The translations under genes were made by a program, and so were the position numbers. Source: an uncultured Flavobacteriales bacterium (lineage in GTDB: Bacteria; Bacteroidota; Bacteroidia; Flavobacteriales_D; Sanyastnellaceae). Taken from it: a DNA stretch of 64,000 bases. This document shows, one piece after another, positions 61,497-64,000 of this stretch (positions within the stretch are counted from its first letter, which is position 1; every line of letters begins with the position of its first letter). Under the pieces are notes generated by a model. The model had not been told where the DNA came from and made no database searches. It worked only from the letters and a program-made list of their open reading frames with translations. The stretch lies in assembly GCA_937974555.1 (NCBI GenBank), contig CALJKR010000083.1:1-64000 (forward strand), given 5' to 3'.

Positions 61497-61507
61497 GGGG
61501 TAAGGTG

Positions 61508-61515
61508 TATCTTTG
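61508..61515 (+). promoter_or_regulatory. -7 promoter box of the OMP-lipA-gap operon
   Basis: TATCTTTG fits TAnnTTTG and ends 8 nt before the ATG at 61524, so the leader would be very short. Confidence 0.5.
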
Positions 61516-61523
61516 CAGGGAAC

Positions 61524-62303
61524 ATGAGAACAACTTTTTTATTGTGTCTTTGGTTATGCGCTCAAACTTTGTTTGCGCAACAACTTTCGGATGCTGCGCC
61601 GCGCAATGTTCTCTATGATGGTGCCCATGCCTTGGCGATCACTTTTCAGTCCAATGGCTGGGGCTTTGGTTTTGATCAATATTACAAAGGAAAGGATGCT
61701 TACACTTATTGGAAATTCAATGCAGATCTCCAGTTCTATAGGCATGAGAAAGAGGTAAAGTCTTATTTCCAAGATCCTGCTGCTCGAGCGTATTATTACG
61801 GCAAACAAAATAGTTTTTTCGTTGCCCGATTCGGTTGGGGACAAACCACGGAATTTGCTGAGAAGTTGAGGAAGAATGGTGTGCAAATCAATCGCTCATG
61901 GCAAGTAGGTCCATCTGTGGGTTTCATCAAACCTGTTTATCTGCAGATCATTCATCCCTCAGTTACGATACCTGGTAGATTTGATATCGAAACAGAAAAA
62001 TTTAATCCGGATGAACACTACACGGACAATATCTATGGACGTGCTTCGAATTTGGTGGGTTTGAATGAAACAAAAATTCAAATGGGATTGTTTATCCAAG
62101 CGAGTTTAAGATTTGAATACAGCAATCAAGAGCTGGGATTGAGGGGAGTAGAAATAGGTGCAACAGCGGATATTTATCCCAAGAGAATAGAAATCATGTC
62201 ACAAACCGTTTTGGATCGTTACAATGACCACGCGAAAAATAATTTTATTTTTCCTGCCATTTACACACGATTCTTTTTTGGTTCAAAATACAATTCAAAA
62301 TGA
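61524..62303 (+). CDS. outer-membrane protein, unknown function
   Basis: A 259-residue protein; signal peptide ends LFAQ (residue 18). The mature part has the alternating pattern of an 8-10 strand barrel ([37 protein letters not shown]) and ends with an aromatic strand before a short tail ([15 protein letters not shown]). Family not known to me, though such proteins often precede lipA in flavobacteria. The ATG at 61524 is preferred over 61464, which lies inside the divergent gene. Overlaps lipA by 4 nt. Confidence 0.7.
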   Translation: MRTTFLLCLWLCAQTLFAQQLSDAAPRNVLYDGAHALAITFQSNGWGFGFDQYYKGKDAYTYWKFNADLQFYRHEKEVKSYFQDPAARAYYYGKQNSFFVARFGWGQTTEFAEKLRKNGVQINRSWQVGPSVGFIKPVYLQIIHPSVTIPGRFDIETEKFNPDEHYTDNIYGRASNLVGLNETKIQMGLFIQASLRFEYSNQELGLRGVEIGATADIYPKRIEIMSQTVLDRYNDHAKNNFIFPAIYTRFFFGSKYNSK

Positions 62304-63160
62304 GTGAAGGAACTACGGGGCGAATAGCCAAACCCAAATGGTTGCGAGTGAAATTGCCAACGGGCGAGAACTATAAAATGGTTCGCAGCTTGGTCTCTGA
62401 ACATAAACTACACACCATTTGTGAAAGTGGTAATTGTCCCAACATGGGAGAGTGTTGGGGAGAGGGGACGGCTACGTTCATGATATTGGGAAATATCTGC
62501 ACCCGTTCTTGCGGATTCTGTGCGGTATCCACCGGGAGACCACTTTCCGTCGATCCGCATGAGCCTGAGCATGTCGCGGAGTCTATCTTCTTAATGAAAG
62601 TAAAGCACGCGGTTATCACGTCAGTGGATCGAGACGATCTTCCAGATGGAGGAGCCGATATTTGGGTTAAAACGGTTGAAGCAGTAAGAAGAAAAGCGCC
62701 CGGAGTAACCATGGAAACCTTGATTCCTGATTTTGCCGGAAAATGGGAGAACTTACAACGCATTATTGACGTGGCACCAGAGATTGTTTCTCACAATATG
62801 GAGACCGTAAGAAGGATGACCAAACAGGTGAGAATCCAAGCCAAATATGACCGCAGCCTAGAAGTGCTTCGCCGATTGAAACAAGGCGGAATGCGCACCA
62901 AGAGTGGGGTAATGCTGGGGCTGGGTGAAACCCACCAAGAGGTGATCGAGACCATGGAAGATTTGCGTGCAGTGGGTTTGGATGTCATTACATTGGGGCA
63001 ATACTTACAACCCACTCCCAAGCATTTGCCTGTAGCGGAGTTTATAACGCCAGAGCGATTCGCGGAATATGAGGTGTTAGGAAAGGAAATGGGCTTTCGT
63101 CATGTTGAAAGCGGTCCTTTGGTTCGATCCTCTTATCACGCAGAAAAACACATGTTGTAA
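62300..63160 (+). CDS. lipA: lipoyl synthase
   Basis: A 286-residue radical-SAM enzyme inserting two sulfurs into protein-bound octanoate. The auxiliary cluster motif is [13 protein letters not shown], and the radical-SAM cluster motif [31 protein letters not shown] and [13 protein letters not shown] are family motifs; the C-terminus has [13 protein letters not shown] with the conserved Ser ligand. Complete. ATGA overlap with the upstream gene. Confidence 0.97.
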   Translation: MSEGTTGRIAKPKWLRVKLPTGENYKMVRSLVSEHKLHTICESGNCPNMGECWGEGTATFMILGNICTRSCGFCAVSTGRPLSVDPHEPEHVAESIFLMKVKHAVITSVDRDDLPDGGADIWVKTVEAVRRKAPGVTMETLIPDFAGKWENLQRIIDVAPEIVSHNMETVRRMTKQVRIQAKYDRSLEVLRRLKQGGMRTKSGVMLGLGETHQEVIETMEDLRAVGLDVITLGQYLQPTPKHLPVAEFITPERFAEYEVLGKEMGFRHVESGPLVRSSYHAEKHML

Positions 63161-64000
63161 TGAAAGACAGTGTGGTTCGTGTAGGAATCCATGGTCTAGG
63201 TCGTATTGGAAGAACTTTTCTTCGCGCAGCCATGCAGGAGAGGTCTTTTGAGGTCGTTGTTGCTGCAGATCTCCATCCATTTCAAACCATGGCACATTTG
63301 GTTAAGTACGATAGTGTTCATGGAATATGGGATGACATGGAACTCAGAGAAGATTCTTGGATTTCCGCTCAAGGGTCCAAAATGGATTACTTCAAAAAAG
63401 AAAATCCCGATCAAATTCCAAATTGGAATCAATGGAATGTGGATGTGGTGGTGGAGTGCACCGGGTCTTTTTTATCCTTGGATAAATTGAAACAACACAT
63501 GGAAAGTGGTGCGCGCAGAGTGTTGCTTTCCGCTCCAGCTGAAGATGCACATGTTCCCATGGTGGTATTGGGAGTGACCAACGAAAATTGGCAGCAAAAT
63601 AATATCATTAGCTGTGCCAGTTGCACCACCAATAGTGCTGCCCACATGATTCAATTGATTGATGAGTTATGCGGGATTGAGAGCAGTTACATCACCACTG
63701 TTCACTCCTACACAGGCGACCAACGTTTGCAAGATGCACCGCACAAAGATTTGCGAAGATCCAGAGGCGCGTTGCAAAGTATAGTGCCCACAACCACCGG
63801 AGCAGCCAAGGCATTGACCCGCGTTTTCCCTCACCTTGCGGATAAAATGGGAGGATGTGGAATGCGGGTTCCAGTACCCGATGGTTCTTTAACGGACATC
63901 ACCAGTATCGTGAAAAAGCCATTGAGTATTGTGGAAATTAATGCGGCTTTTAAAGAGGCGGCAAGCAATCGTTGGTCGGGTATAGTCGAATATACCGACG
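63160..64000 (+). CDS. glyceraldehyde-3-phosphate dehydrogenase (3' end outside window)
   Basis: The first 280 residues of a GAPDH. The ATG at 63160 overlaps the lipA stop by 1 nt (TAATG). NAD motif VGIHGLGRIGRTFLRA, then HLVKYDSVHG, the catalytic Cys in SCASCTTNSAA, the His in TTVHSYTGDQ, then QSIVPTTTGAAKAL and RVPVPDGSLTDIT. VAADLHPF after the second strand keeps the Asp typical of NAD preference. A glycolytic or gluconeogenic role is expected; Bacteroidota often have two paralogues, and this one is somewhat divergent near the N-terminus. Confidence 0.95.
   Translation, partial: MKDSVVRVGIHGLGRIGRTFLRAAMQERSFEVVVAADLHPFQTMAHLVKYDSVHGIWDDMELREDSWISAQGSKMDYFKKENPDQIPNWNQWNVDVVVECTGSFLSLDKLKQHMESGARRVLLSAPAEDAHVPMVVLGVTNENWQQNNIISCASCTTNSAAHMIQLIDELCGIESSYITTVHSYTGDQRLQDAPHKDLRRSRGALQSIVPTTTGAAKALTRVFPHLADKMGGCGMRVPVPDGSLTDITSIVKKPLSIVEINAAFKEAASNRWSGIVEYTD

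Overview
The window is a 64 kb chromosomal segment of a member of the Bacteroidota, most likely order Flavobacteriales. The evidence is two secreted proteins with type B type IX secretion (T9SS) C-terminal domains, an S46 dipeptidyl-peptidase, TonB receptors with carboxypeptidase-regulatory N-domains, GWxTD, DUF3822, DUF4139, DUF4625 and DUF6438 proteins, and many promoters of the Bacteroidota type (-7 box TAnnTTTG). The family was not determined. Coding density is very high; most genes look like core metabolism or envelope biogenesis. I see no prophage, insertion sequence or CRISPR array.

Layout. 1-7.4 kb: tRNA-Lys (cut by the window edge), a small secreted protein plus a giant T9SS substrate, an SF1 helicase and a lipoprotein. 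7.4-15.7 kb: a small membrane protein, transaldolase, a TPR protein with an outer-membrane barrel, and gyrB. 15.75-17.75 kb: the most accessory-looking patch, with a GC-rich palindromic intergenic element, a MazEF-type toxin-antitoxin pair and a two-gene unit (kinase-like protein and DUF1801 protein). 17.8-25.9 kb: yidC, a DUF6438 lipoprotein and an S46 peptidase in one operon, then an FecCD-type permease with its ATPase and a DUF4139 protein. 26-29.8 kb: an orphan response regulator, tRNA-Glu, a TlpA-like thioredoxin and two small envelope proteins. 29.9-32.8 kb: a three-gene operon with a NeuB-type nonulosonate synthase, a KdsC-type phosphatase and an unrecognised membrane protein that may be a glycosyltransferase. 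32.8-39.5 kb: a thioredoxin-fold protein without its cysteines, coaD, rsmD, DUF3822, a RecD-like helicase, a PyrR-like phosphoribosyltransferase and lpd. 39.6-46.1 kb: a probable metal-uptake operon (His/Cys-rich small protein, TonB receptor, DUF4625 lipoprotein), then a second TonB receptor and an envelope protein. 46.2-55.7 kb: purine nucleoside phosphorylase, purC, ffh, a second T9SS substrate, moaC, a mobA-like fusion, an SDR and a peroxiredoxin. 55.7-64 kb: a TfoX-like protein, two RNA methyltransferases, a GWxTD lipoprotein, a BamA-like barrel, a 39-residue lipoprotein, an OsmC protein, an outer-membrane protein, lipA and the start of a GAPDH gene.

Gene expression signals. TAnnTTTG boxes precede many genes, several only 2-4 nt before the start codon, which points to leaderless mRNAs. 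Genes within operons are commonly joined by 1, 4 or exactly 8 nt overlaps. Several tail-to-tail gene pairs touch or overlap with no terminator.

Most interesting candidates: the nonulosonate operon with its unassigned third protein (29.9-32.8 kb), the putative metal-uptake operon (39.6-42.9 kb), the kinase-like/DUF1801 unit beside MazEF (15.9-17.7 kb), the cysteine-less thioredoxin-fold protein, and the identical 15-base promoter core shared by both tRNA genes. All functions are read from sequence motifs by eye; no database search was run.
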